Assembly (NCBI RefSeq): GCF_014356525.2
Contig: NC_052508.1
Location: 61,073,800 to 61,137,799 of the forward strand
Origin: Nilaparvata lugens
Lineage: Eukaryota > Arthropoda > Insecta > Hemiptera > Delphacidae
DNA: 64,000 bases
Direction of reading: 5' to 3'
Shown here piece after piece: positions 27,201 through 31,730 of the stretch (the first letter of the stretch is position 1; the number at the start of each line of letters is the position of its first letter). The translations under genes were made by a program, and so were the position numbers. The notes below the pieces were generated by a model, which was given only the letters and a program-made list of their open reading frames with translations, made no database searches and was not told the origin of the DNA.

Positions 27201-30200
27201 AAACACGTGGGAGTTCAAGGCTACTATGTTTGAACGCAGATACAGGCCAGGTATGTTTCATACTATTTTTTATAGATATTCTACCAATTATTTTCCTCGT
27301 TAAATGTTGAATTCTGCTGAATGTTTCTCATTCAGTTACCAATACTGTTTGAGATGTTTTTATTAAATCAAAATATTGACAGAAGGTTTTATAAACATAG
27401 GTTCAATAATAGTTCATTCTGAGATAAAGATGGCCAAAGTACACACTCCATTTGTTATTGAAAATACTAATGTTATTTTTATGACGTAATAAAATGCTCA
27501 AATCTTATGTAAAATGCGCTATGAAATAACATATAACTAGTTGGAAGTTTTTAACTTCAGCAATTTGTCATAATAGGCTGAGGGTATGAACAGAACGGTC
27601 AGGTCGATAATAAGCTTTCAGTGTAGGTCGACTTTCATGTAAGGCTAGGGTTAGATCAAACAGGTAGGCTATAGTTATGTTGGAGCTAGAGTACGAATTC
27701 TGGAGCACAAAGCAAATAGAGAAGAAACATTATGAGAAGCATGATAAATTATGTCTCCAAAACTGTATGAATTTACCGTTAGTTCTCATGGCTTTGGAGC
27801 TTTCAAACTGGCTTTATCCAGATGTTTACTAATCTTTGTTCAGAGCATGTATTCGGTCGTTTGGGCTAAGCCCAACACAAACACATTGTCGATTGATCAA
27901 TTGCTAACTCGAAGACATTTTCTTCAAGTAAGTGCTAGGATTCGAGTCAGTTGTATAATTCTTATTTGTATAGCTAGAACTAATGACTAGTTGCTAGTCT
28001 CTAGATCCTAGTTTTTATTCAATCGACCCAATGCCATTGTATTTCATAGTGAAAAGAACGGTCAAGTCTTAATGGAGTTTCATGGCTTTCAAATGTTTCT
28101 ACCATTGTCAGCTGATTAGTGGTAACCGAAAGCTGAACATTGACCCACTCCTTAAGAGCATTTTTCAAATCAATGTAAAACTCAAATGATATTATTAATC
28201 AATTAATAATTAATATAGGAATAACTAAATAGAACCCTTTTTTAACTTTTCTACATAAATACTACTAGTTTCAGCTTTCAAACGATTTTCAAGTGTAATT
28301 TTTATTTTGAAAAAAATGTTCCTTTCTATTTTGAAAAAAAAACATTAAGTGCCGGTTGCACAACAGCAGGTTAAATTTTAACCTTGATTAATTCCACGAG
28401 AACTAATCAGAGAAGCCGTCTTTTCAAAAACGCCTTCTGTGATTGGTTCTCGTGAAATTAATCACAGTTAAAATTTAACCGGCTGTTGTGCAAATGGGCC
28501 TTAGGGCCGGTTTCCGAATTCGGGATTTAGCTAAGTTCTAGACTTTCAACAGCTGGAGTCAAGTTTAAATTAAATTTAAATAACTAAATCAAATTAAATA
28601 ACTATAGTGAGGTCCACGTTATAATGACAGTATTTGATCAACTTTGGTTTTGCTATCCTTGTCTATCATTCGACAAAGACTGTGGTACTATCCTTTTCTA
28701 GGTCCACAACGATGACAATTATGTTTTTGACAGTGTAGAAATATAATTAGTTGATGCAGAGAATCGGCATCGCTATTCTTCTATCTTTATTCACTGCCAT
28801 TATAACGTGGACCACACTATAGAACATTGAACACAAAATAAAATAAAGAGAAAATAGTGTAAAGTTTCAGCTATTTTGAATTATTTAAGAATGTTTATTT
28901 CGTCAAGGGAAAACGCTTCCAATTATAGAAATGAGAAAATAAAGATCATTTTGCTGTGACTGCGACTACGCCCCGTTTCGGAAAGCCAATTTTCTGACTC
29001 CAGCTGTCTAAAGTCTAGAACTTAGCTAAATCCCGAGATTGAAAACCGGCCCTTAAAATGGCTTGGAAGCTAAAAGTAGTAGTGTTTATGTAAAAAAGTT
29101 TGAAGAAAGGGTACTTTGTAGCTATTTCTATATTAATTGAAAAATTCCAAGTAACCCTATTAGAATACTTTATTAGATATCTATTATACATATAAATAAC
29201 TTTGAGAGTTTCGATAGATTCCCAAGATCTTTGATGATAGTGTTGTAAATTGTTGAATAGGTGTGGCGGTAATGGACGGCAAAATCTACGTACTGGGTGG
29301 TGAGGAAGGGTGGGATCGCTACCATGACTCTATTGAGTGCTATGACCCAGAGACCGATGAATGGAAGGTGACCGGTCAACTGCCCACGCCCAGGTCATGG
29401 CTCAGCTGTGTGCCGCTCCAAGTAAGTTAAATTAACCCATTATACAGATGTCCCACAAAAGGTGTAACATCCAAAGACCATAGATCCTACATGAAATTTG
29501 CAACAATAAGTGTCCAGTAAAATTATCTTACAGATGGAATTAAATAGAGAATGCATTTAGTCAAATGCTAATTAATATATAATTATTATTTAACGAAGAT
29601 CCCAAATAAATGCTGCAAATCACCCCGAAGACCTCTGCTACTACAGACATTGACAACAGGGTTAACAGCTAGATGGAAATTCGATGAGAACTACTATCCA
29701 AAAATTAGTTGCCAGCCCGGGAATCGAACCCGGTACCTCCCAATTGCTAGTCAGGAATGCTTACCCTTACACCAAACTGACAATCTCTGGATAGCAGCGC
29801 TCATTTTATACGAAGCCACAGCGGCCAACCAGTTACAGATAGAATTAAATAGAGAATGCATTTAGTCAAATGCTAATTAATAATATAATTATTATTTAAC
29901 GAAAATCCCAAATAAATGCTGCAAATCACCCCGAAGTACTTTCCATCTAGCTGTTAACCCTGTTGTTAATGTCTGCAGTAGCAGAGGTCTTCGGGGTGAT
30001 TTGCAGCATTTATTTGGGATTTTCGTTAAATAATAATTATAAAATTATCTTATATCAGCCTTAGTTTTCGAGATGTAACGATTTTTCGATATTTTTGATA
30101 ACGTCAATAACTAGAAAATTATCAGTCAAAATCTAATTCTAATAATTGTATGATTGTTATTTTTCCAGGTAAAAAGATCCGTCTGCAGAGAGAAGTCTTG

Positions 30201-30201
30201 A
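2180..30201 (+). CDS. BTB-BACK-Kelch protein (KLHL family), 13 coding exons, one frameshift
   Basis: Exons with CDS: 2185-2367, 3308-3430, 4217-4351, 6699-6878, 10260-10418, 14336-14533, 15913-16025, 17230-17383, 22969-23145, 25769-25915, 27143-27250, 29261-29421, 30169-30201. All splice phases agree and give about 623 residues, a normal KLHL length. Residues 62-175 form the BTB fold (FCDV...G..F.AHR.VLA..SPYF), about 180-300 the BACK domain, and 327-610 six Kelch blades, each with a double glycine followed by Y and W. KLHL proteins bind Cullin-3 through BTB/3-box and substrates through the Kelch propeller; cytoplasmic E3-adaptor function is inferred from the family. I cannot assign a vertebrate orthologue. 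Exon 8 lacks one base, which would truncate the protein after about 377 residues unless it is an assembly error. AATAAA follows at 30270. Confidence 0.92.
2594..3166. mobile_element. TIR element (MITE) in Kelch intron 1
   Basis: Ends are inverted repeats of about 70 bp: GTGCCCATAAGTCAGGGC at the left and its complement GCCCTGACTTATGGGCAC at the right, continuing inward through AGGAATCA/TGATTCCT and the AAAGTTCTAATTA block. About 570 bp in all, with no transposase frame. A non-autonomous DNA transposon is the simplest reading. The rest of intron 1 holds nothing I recognise. Confidence 0.75.
3308..3430 (+). CDS. Kelch gene exon 2 (BTB, first half)
   Basis: The acceptor CTTCCAG and donor GTAAGC bound 41 codons in phase 0. 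They encode the BTB start [20 protein letters not shown] followed by the hallmark F.AHR.VLA..SPYF. In KLHL proteins this is the dimerisation and Cullin-3-binding fold; the conserved Asp of CDV and the His of AHR are present. Confidence 0.93.
3431..4216. other. Kelch intron 2, no distinct element
   Basis: AT-rich intron. Nothing coding or transposon-like is recognisable apart from a T-run at 3952-3962. Confidence 0.5.
4217..4351 (+). CDS. Kelch gene exon 3 (BTB, second half)
   Basis: The acceptor TTTCACAG and donor GTAAGC bound 45 codons in phase 0, starting [20 protein letters not shown]. This is the BTB helix and strand region (AMF.s.l.Es....v.L..v....l..lLdYaYt). It joins exon 2 in frame to give SPYFSAMF, the usual KLHL junction. 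Confidence 0.93.
4690..5149 (+). mobile_element. LINE/SINE 3' end with (CAAT)n tail
   Basis: A segment with GATGGGCATATTAAACTGT and TAGTCCCGGCTG resembles a 3' region found in many insect non-LTR elements. It ends in AATAAAGTACCCAATCAATCAATCA. Its last 260 bases recur at 6292-6602 with the same CAAT tail, so the two are 5'-truncated relatives. Position: Kelch intron 3. Confidence 0.6.
5245..5392. mobile_element. Palindromic MITE (CCGGTTGCACAA family), copy 1
   Basis: Almost the whole element is a hairpin: CCCGGTTGCACTAAAGCCGG at the left mirrors CCGGCTTTTGTGTAACCGAC at the right, with complementary CCAATCACAG/CTGATTGG blocks inside. Relatives lie at 10028-10145 (right half), 16372-16450 (left part), 24664-24799 and 28349-28500. 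Confidence 0.8.
5491..5645 (-). pseudogene. RTE-type LINE ORF2 C-terminal fragment
   Basis: The minus strand reads [20 protein letters not shown], then a Trp-Arg-rich segment ([20 protein letters not shown]) and a stop at 5491-5493. This Arg/Trp-rich tail is characteristic of the C terminus of RTE/BovB-like non-LTR retrotransposons. There is no upstream reverse transcriptase, so it is a 5'-truncated fossil in Kelch intron 3. Confidence 0.75.
6180..6602 (+). mobile_element. LINE 3'-end fragments with (CT)n tract and (CAAT)n tail
   Basis: 6186-6222 carries the module TTTTGGGCTCAGCCTGTTG, which is shared with 9346-9371, 12236-12257 (opposite strand) and 39867-39887. A pure CT microsatellite follows at about 6223-6268. 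From 6292 the sequence matches 4890-5149 and ends AATAAAGTACTCAATCAATCAATC. Confidence 0.6.
6699..6878 (+). CDS. Kelch gene exon 4 (BTB end / 3-box / BACK start)
   Basis: The acceptor GTTGCTTCAG and donor GTGTGT bound 60 codons in phase 0, starting [20 protein letters not shown]. The rest is the 3-box/BACK entry (FLERHM.SSNCLGI..FAE.HAC.DL). The NCLGI...AE motif is the usual BACK opening. The exon is GC-rich compared with its introns. Confidence 0.93.
7073..7156 (+). pseudogene. Stray copy of Kelch exon 8 3' half inside intron 4
   Basis: 7073-7135 reproduces the second half of exon 8 (from GCTACGACCC to TTCGGAACT; compare 17320-17380) with one clear substitution. The matching intron flank and the same MITE follow. 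Six bases, CGGTAC, that hold the splice donor in the real exon are missing here. There is no acceptor in front, so the fragment should not be spliced in. Confidence 0.88.
7157..8447. mobile_element. CTATAGTGAGG MITE copies A and B, interrupted
   Basis: 7157-7233 is a 3'-truncated copy starting CTATAGTGAGGTCCACGTTA. A second copy starts at about 7240 (CTATAGTGTGGTCCACATTA), is split at a TA by the transposon at 7264-7987, resumes at about 7990 and ends near 8447 with TAACGTGGACCTCACTAT. The family has seven or more copies in this window. Confidence 0.8.
7264..7987. pseudogene. Head-to-head Tc1/mariner transposase fragments
   Basis: The left arm (+) encodes a transposase start [18 protein letters not shown]; the right arm (-), starting at about 7878, encodes [18 protein letters not shown]. 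The arms are about 250-bp inverted repeats of one another. Between them the minus strand reads [20 protein letters not shown], the helix-turn-helix region of the same transposase. The insert is flanked by TA on both sides and sits in a MITE. No catalytic domain remains. Confidence 0.75.
8576..8930. mobile_element. CTATAGTGAGG MITE copy 2 (full length)
   Basis: Terminal inverted repeats: CTATAGTGAGGTTCACGTTA at the left, TAACGTGGACCTCACTATAG at the right. About 355 bp, no coding capacity. The interior matches the copy at 11491-11870 in the opposite orientation, including CTTCTATAGACGGTAGCTGA. Confidence 0.88.
9020..9775 (+). repeat. Three direct copies of a GGCCCGGTTGCAGAAAAG repeat, plus LINE 3' end
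   Basis: The block GGCCCGGTTGCAGAAAAG...GAATTTTACTT..CAGCAATTGATATTAAATTTAGTTCATATTAG occurs at about 9031, 9496 and 9624, and begins a fourth time at 9758. Between the first two copies, 9318-9441 is a LINE 3'-end module (GGACATTTCATTATTTATC ... TTTTGGGCTATGCCTGTTG) ending in (AAATA)n. The module recurs almost exactly at 39831-39946. Confidence 0.7.
10260..10418 (+). CDS. Kelch gene exon 5 (BACK domain)
   Basis: The acceptor GATCTATAG and donor GTACCA bound 53 codons in phase 0, starting [20 protein letters not shown]. The downstream [19 protein letters not shown] is the BACK core (e..vf.av..W...d...R). It joins exon 4 as FLE|VCQHEEF. Confidence 0.93.
10476..11400. mobile_element. Foldback element copy split by a mariner
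   Basis: 10476-10600 matches the left arm of the foldback element at 29577-30040 (CTTCTGCTACTGCAAATATTGACAACAGGG). 11348-11400 matches its tRNA-like middle (TTTGCCAGCCCAGGAATC). The mariner at 10606-11345 lies between the two halves, so it jumped into an existing copy. The right arm is missing. Confidence 0.72.
10606..11345 (-). pseudogene. Mariner element, internally deleted
   Basis: The TIR GGTCCAGAAAGTAAGTTC is at the left and its complement GAACTTACTTTCTGGACG at the right, flanked by TA (10604-10605 and 11346-11347). The minus strand encodes transposase pieces: the N terminus [20 protein letters not shown], then [20 protein letters not shown] (the region of the third catalytic Asp), then a C terminus with [18 protein letters not shown]. 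At 740 bp against about 1.3 kb for intact mariners, the catalytic middle is lost. Confidence 0.88.
11491..11870. mobile_element. CTATAGTGAGG MITE copy 3 (full length)
   Basis: Left end CTATAGTGAGGTCCATGTTA, right end TAACGTGGACCTCACTATAG. 380 bp, inverted relative to the copy at 8576-8930. It lies in Kelch intron 5. Confidence 0.88.
11871..12170 (+). repeat. Dispersed repeat 'GTAACCCGTGCTC', two tandem starts
   Basis: GGTAACCCGTGCTCTGCAAG at about 11874 and GGTAACCCGTGCTCCGTATG at about 11972 begin two partial copies of a repeat ending near GACGTGATGATGCGTCATTC (12112-12131). Relatives lie at 20887-21118, 24119-24235 and, inverted, 41560-41735. It looks like a SINE-like or MITE family; no coding. 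Confidence 0.6.
12540..14335. repeat. Repeat-built end of Kelch intron 5
   Basis: Blocks containing TTTGTATCTGACTTTGTCTC, GTTCAGATC.TGGAAACGG and GATATTCGTGACTTATATAA recur at about 13020-13240, 13300-13530 and, inverted, 13990-14145. Two palindromic units sit among them: 13743-13932 and a partial one at about 14143-14272 (GTCGTGCATACATTGATGCA / GCACGACTTCAGTAATATCT). A 152-codon frame at 12792-13250 is just these repeats read through; I do not consider it a gene. Confidence 0.6.
14336..14533 (+). CDS. Kelch gene exon 6 (BACK end and linker)
   Basis: The acceptor CTCGTTCAG and donor GTCAAC (a weak GT site) bound 66 codons in phase 0, starting [27 protein letters not shown].yFL is the standard closing motif of [15 protein letters not shown] and a Ser/Lys/Asn-rich linker follow. 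Reading past the donor hits a stop at 14572-14574, so an unspliced form would end there. Confidence 0.9.
14673..15090. mobile_element. Near-perfect 418-bp palindrome (foldback MITE)
   Basis: Arms of about 190 bases: ATTGAATGAAAAAGACTAAG at the left mirrors CTTAGTCTTTTTCATTCAAT at the right, continuing through GACCGGTTTCGGTTATTACA and GGCCAATGGCAGGCGTTCAT with very few mismatches. The loop is about 35 bp. A collapsed copy lies at 16912-16980. It has no coding capacity. Transcribed as part of intron 6, it would form a long hairpin. Confidence 0.9.
15428..15655 (-). pseudogene. LINE ORF2 C-terminal remnant
   Basis: The minus-strand frame contains [20 protein letters not shown] followed by [20 protein letters not shown], the conserved C terminus of jockey/CR1-like reverse transcriptase ORFs (yntR...l......r..y......iyN.LP). 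No catalytic motifs are present. It lies in Kelch intron 6. Confidence 0.7.
15913..16025 (+). CDS. Kelch gene exon 7 (blade 1)
   Basis: The acceptor TTGAATTGCAG and donor AG|GTAACT, exit phase 2. It encodes [20 protein letters not shown] and then [13 protein letters not shown]. The GG, Y and W of a Kelch repeat are present. It joins exon 6 in frame. Confidence 0.92.
16372..17105 (+). pseudogene. Partial palindromic MITE and LINE C-terminal remnant
   Basis: 16372-16450 is the left part of the CCGGTTGCACAA MITE. From about 16510 the plus strand encodes [11 protein letters not shown] and, across one stop, [20 protein letters not shown], a LINE ORF2 C terminus like that at 15428-15655. The element appears to end near 17105 with a TTATC-type tail (AAATGGATATCTTATCTTAT). 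The collapsed palindrome copy at 16912-16980 interrupts it. Confidence 0.6.
17230..17383 (+). CDS. Kelch gene exon 8 (blade 2), carries a 1-base deletion
   Basis: The acceptor GGTTTGCAG and donor TCG|GTACAG bound this exon. Read literally it gives [14 protein letters not shown] and then a stop. From 17274 on, the -1 frame gives [20 protein letters not shown] and continues to VPRSEL, a perfect second blade. One C is missing from ACC(C)TGTAC at about 17262-17264. With that base, entry phase 2 and exit phase 1 match both neighbours. Either the assembly dropped a base or this allele is truncated. Confidence 0.88.
17407..17764. mobile_element. CTATAGTGAGG MITE copy 4
   Basis: Starts CTATAGTGAGGTCCACGTTA 24 bases after the exon 8 donor and ends in the degenerate TAACGTAGACATCACTACA. 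The same exon-intron-MITE junction exists at 7073-7233, which ties the two loci together. Confidence 0.82.
17875..20652. mobile_element. TIR element (CCGGTTTCCGAGCTCGGGAT ends) carrying a LINE
   Basis: The left end GGACCGGTTTCCGAGCTCGG pairs with the right end CCGAGCTCCGCAACCGGCCC. Internal repeats of TCTGGACTTA/GTCTAGAACTTA and CTCCAGGGTCTA fill 17880-18040 and 20333-20640. The R2-like LINE at 18356-20095 sits between the two halves. The smaller relative at 28503-29054 has the same ends. Confidence 0.65.
18356..20095 (-). pseudogene. R2-like LINE fragment with restriction-like endonuclease
   Basis: The minus strand holds the 3' part of a non-LTR retrotransposon in three frames. 19323-20040: post-catalytic RT and thumb ([20 protein letters not shown], later [20 protein letters not shown]). 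18479-19132: a CCHC knuckle [18 protein letters not shown], then KPDVVLLD...[12 protein letters not shown]...[10 protein letters not shown], matching the PD-(D/E)xK endonuclease of the R2/R4 clades. A poly(A) tail at 18356-18368 marks the 3' end. The RT catalytic core is missing, so it is 5'-truncated and dead. Confidence 0.82.
20887..21119 (+). repeat. Dispersed 'GTAGCCCGTGCTCCGCAAGG' repeat
   Basis: Starts AGGTAGCCCGTGCTCCGCAA and includes CAGACGTGATGATGCGTCAT. It is broken at 21120 by insertion of the transposon at 21122-22502. Kin at 11871-12170 and 24119-24235. Confidence 0.6.
21122..22502 (+). pseudogene. Tc1/mariner-type transposon, complete ends, dead transposase
   Basis: Perfect TIRs (CCGGGTGATTACAAATGAAA ... 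TTTCATTTGTAATCACCCGG) are flanked by TA at 21120-21121 and 22503-22504; 1381 bp. The transposase starts at 21299 ([20 protein letters not shown]), with a helix-turn-helix region, [20 protein letters not shown] (first/second Asp region) and [20 protein letters not shown] (third catalytic residue). Damage: a one-base loss in an A-run near 21505, a stop TAA at about 21558, TGA for Trp at 22036-22038 after APPH, and a 39-bp tandem duplication at 22279-22356. Confidence 0.9.
22505..22968. other. End of Kelch intron 8, nothing recognised
   Basis: AT-rich sequence with no reading frame or inverted repeat that I can support. Confidence 0.4.
22969..23145 (+). CDS. Kelch gene exon 9 (blade 3)
   Basis: The acceptor TTGTTGTAG, entry phase 1; donor ACGG|GTTAGC, exit phase 1. 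Encodes [20 protein letters not shown], then [19 protein letters not shown], a canonical Kelch blade, and ends in LYVTG, the first strand of the next blade. Confidence 0.94.
23440..24240 (-). repeat. Dispersed repeat family ('GAACAGTAGACCTC'), inverted copy
   Basis: AGTTCTGTGAACAGTAGACC (23450) and later blocks are the reverse complement of the repeats at 34085-35090, and the family recurs near 50255 and 58430. It includes TTTCAAAAAACCTTGAGTAT and CGACGCGCCGTTGAAAAAG. 24119-24235 adds a copy of the GATGATGCGTCAT repeat. No protein is recognisable. Confidence 0.5.
24393..25070. mobile_element. 678-bp giant palindrome with a MITE at its centre
   Basis: The left arm starts GTCCAACGGATCTCGATAAC and the right arm ends with its complement at 25070 (GAGATCCGTTGGAC). 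Arms of about 270 bases stay complementary through GGTCTCATCCCTGGGAA, CACTCGCTCACTCACTTCCA and GATTGCAATAGTTCAACAGC. The centre (24664-24799) is the palindromic CCGGTTGCACAA MITE, so the whole is symmetric. No coding. Confidence 0.9.
25071..25768. other. End of Kelch intron 9, low-complexity repeats
   Basis: From 25430 to 25690 a degenerate tandem repeat of ATTCATTCA..TGATTT.GTTTG.A..CGTTATTA..TGTGATTTAA, about 60 bp per unit, runs up to the next exon. TCTATCTATCTA occurs near 25370. No gene. Confidence 0.5.
25769..25915 (+). CDS. Kelch gene exon 10 (blade 4)
   Basis: The acceptor TCTTTTCAG, donor CTAG|GTAGGC, phases 1/1. Encodes [39 protein letters not shown] and LNGIIYILG. The loop LEDGDG between the double glycine and the next strand is longer than usual. 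Confidence 0.94.
26099..26493. mobile_element. Two palindromic MITEs in tandem
   Basis: Copy 1, 26099-26303: TAAGGCTAGGCGCACACCGG to TATGTGACCAGCCTTA. Copy 2, 26301-26493: AGACTAGGCGCACACCAGTT to TCGGTGTGTGACCAGCCTTA. Each is an inverted repeat of TAGTCAAGACAAGAC/GTCTTGTCTTGACTA. They share the junction CCTTAGA, so one probably inserted into the end of the other. Confidence 0.85.
26890..27030 (+). pseudogene. LINE C-terminal remnant in Kelch intron 10
   Basis: The plus strand reads [31 protein letters not shown] and a stop, the standard C terminus of jockey/CR1-type ORF2. No upstream RT remains. It lies about 110 bp before exon 11. Confidence 0.6.
27143..27250 (+). CDS. Kelch gene exon 11 (blade 5)
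   Basis: The acceptor TTATTGTTCAG, donor CCAG|GTATGT, phases 1/1. Encodes [36 protein letters not shown]. Blade 5 with the canonical Y and W. Confidence 0.94.
27251..28348. other. Kelch intron 11, first part, nothing recognised
   Basis: No conserved frame, inverted repeat or transposon end is visible. Open frames of up to 79 codons match nothing I know. Confidence 0.4.
28349..28500. mobile_element. Palindromic CCGGTTGCACAA MITE copy
   Basis: TGCCGGTTGCACAACAGCAG at the left and CCGGCTGTTGTGCAAATGGG at the right, with CCACGAGAACTAATCAGAGA/CTGTGATTGGTTCTCGTG inside. 150 bp, almost entirely one hairpin. Confidence 0.85.
28503..29054. mobile_element. TIR element with a MITE nested inside
   Basis: Ends AGGGCCGGTTTCCGAATTCG and AATCCCGAGATTGAAAACCGGCCCT-like sequence are inverted repeats of about 60 bp that include TTTAGCTAAGTTCTAGACTT. 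A short CTATAGTGAGG MITE (28599-28822) lies within it, so the relative age is clear: host element first, MITE second. Confidence 0.8.
28599..28822. mobile_element. CTATAGTGAGG MITE copy 5 (short form)
   Basis: 224 bp, with ends CTATAGTGAGGTCCACGTTA and TAACGTGGACCACACTATAG. Nearly identical to the copy at 35550-35770, so both belong to an internally deleted subfamily. Confidence 0.87.
29261..29421 (+). CDS. Kelch gene exon 12 (blade 6)
   Basis: The acceptor TTGTTGAATAG, entry phase 1; donor CAA|GTAAGT, exit phase 0. Encodes [38 protein letters not shown] and [11 protein letters not shown]. This completes the propeller. If the intron is retained, translation stops three codons on (VS stop). 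Confidence 0.94.
29577..30040. mobile_element. Foldback element with a tRNA-like core
   Basis: The arm ATCCCAAATAAATGCTGCAA ... ACAACAGGGTTAACAGCTAG at 29590-29672 is repeated inverted at about 29949-30035. A direct repeat of AGAATGCATTTAGTCAAATG (29550 and 29857) overlaps the structure. The middle carries the tRNA-like segment at 29710-29782. The copy in the duplicated block is 31806-32269, and a broken one is at 10476-11400. Confidence 0.8.
29710..29782 (-). pseudogene. tRNA-like segment, probably tRNA-Ala(AGC)-derived
   Basis: On the minus strand, 73 nt starting TGTCAGTTTGGTGTAAGGG and ending CCCGGGCTGGCA. The acceptor arms pair over 7 bp (two G-U) and the T arm is perfect (CCGGG TTCGATT CCCGG) with a consensus B box GGTTCGATTCC. 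The A box TGGTGTAAGGG is near consensus. Anticodon and D stems are degraded, but CTAGCA would place AGC in the loop. A SINE head or tRNA pseudogene, not a functional tRNA. Duplicated at 31939-32011. Confidence 0.65.
30169..30201 (+). CDS. Kelch gene terminal exon 13
   Basis: The acceptor GTTATTTTTCCAG ends at 30168. Ten codons in phase 0 give [10 protein letters not shown] and a stop (TGA 30199-30201). AATAAA at 30270-30275 is a canonical poly(A) signal, which makes a compact 3' end plausible. A second, unchanged copy of this exon and signal is at 32398-32430 and 32499-32504. The very short tail beyond blade 6 is inferred from splice logic only. Confidence 0.7.
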   Translation, partial: VKRSVCREKS

Positions 30202-31008
30202 CAAAGCCAAAGCCAATCTTCAGTGTGGACCCTGGTCTAATTCTCCCACCACTCTCTATTTCATAGTACAATAAACAAAATCTCATTGTCATAAATATCG
30301 GACACAATAATTACTTTCAAGTATTATTCAATTCAAAATCAAAATTAGGTTCTTATAAAGGAGAGAAGTAATGTCTTTTAATTTGACAGCTGTGATTTTT
30401 TATTATACCTTATACTTATTTTATATTTCTTTTTTGGTATTATTTTTATTCATTGGTTACTATCATTTGTACCCTGAGTAAACTTATTGAAATGAAATTT
30501 AAAAATTCTTTATCAGGCGGAGTTAGGACTTTTATTCCTCTCTACCACTCAACCTCGAAAGGTTATTATTATAAGATCATTAAAGGAAAAGATAAAATTA
30601 TCTTTGTAATGACTGCCATTTACAATCTTATTTCTGATAAATATCTTAAGATGGTTGTTTTCTAAAATTTGAAATATTTCCCTATGAGGAATATTGTATT
30701 ATATTCTATTTTCAATAGTGAATAACTTTTGGTTCCTTTACATTTTATAAATGTTCTGTTCAATTATTGTAATGCTAACCAATGCATGTCATTTTCTAAG
30801 TCAATTAAAATGAAACAAACAAAATTTTTGTTAATTTTTTTACTCCTGCATGACTTATGATTCAATATAATTGAAGAGGTGGATTCCAAAAGGGCTTAAG
30901 TCATTTTTTTTCACATTTTGAGGTTTTAGTTGAATCTGATTCTAGAGCATCATTTCTAACATTGGAAAAACAATTCATGCCATAACAGCTTAAGTCAAGT
31001 ATATTATT

Positions 31009-31730
31009 ATTATTATTATAATTTTATGGCCTTCATTGGACCACTGTAGTCAGTATCTTCCACCTTTACTCCGTCCTCTCTCAGCCCAGTATTTCTTCAT
31101 TCGTTCAGAAATTAATTTCCTTTCCTCGTCCGAAATCACTCTTCCCATTCTGTGTCTGACTTTGATCTGCAGTCTGGTCTGTTTGTCCTTCAGGATTCTG
31201 ATGTTGTCCGACTTGTTCTTCAAATCTTCGAATGTTATATTCAACTCTCTCATATCCTCCTTGAGTTCGTCAATCCATTTTATATTTGTTTTACTTTTCC
31301 ACAACTTTTCAATAATTCTTCTGCTTAGTCTGTCCTCCGAAGCTCTAATCAGGTGACCGAAGAAAGATATTCGCTTTTTTTTATTGTACTTGTGACAGGT
31401 TCATTTCTTTGTAAACAGTTTCGTTGGAAGCTAATCTCCAGGGTCCATCTACTTGATAGTTCTTGTTAATACAGTTCTGATGATTCTTCTTTCGATTTTA
31501 GTATTTGTCTATTGCGATGGTATTGGTAGTTTTAAAGATGGTTTCACTTGCGTAAGTTATTACCGGTTGAGTGACTGTCTTGTAATACTTCAATTTTGTG
31601 GCTATTGATAGTGATTTCTTGTTGTAAGTGTTCTTTGTGGCATACTGTGCTCTTCTCAACTTATTCAGTCTACTGTCCCACGTTCGATTCTCATTGAGAT
31701 TGTAGGTTATGATTTCACCTAGATATTTGA
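31009..31730 (-). pseudogene. LINE (RTE-like) fragment between the duplicated blocks
   Basis: Minus-strand frames: 31498-31785 includes CFKYLGEIITYNLNENRTWD and later LKYYKTVTQPVITYASETIF, the post-catalytic RT region of RTE/BovB-like elements. 31050-31304 holds KTNIKWIDELKEDMRELNIT, a basic C terminus. A (TAA)n tail occupies 31005-31023 at the 3' end; the 5' end is truncated at 31730. Confidence 0.8.

Larger units (their letters stand above)
29502..31008 (+). repeat. 1.5-kb direct duplication, copy 1
   Basis: Nearly identical to 31731-33242 (offset 2229), with only a few substitutions and small indels (for example an extra T at about 32729 and four or so extra bases near 33183). It contains the foldback element, the terminal Kelch exon, its poly(A) signal and downstream DNA. 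The LINE fragment 31009-31730 lies exactly between the copies. Confidence 0.93.

Noticed and set aside
29710..29782. Functional tRNA gene
   Set aside because: Acceptor and T arms are good but the D and anticodon stems do not pair; it lies inside a foldback element with other partial copies, so I call it a tRNA-derived pseudogene.
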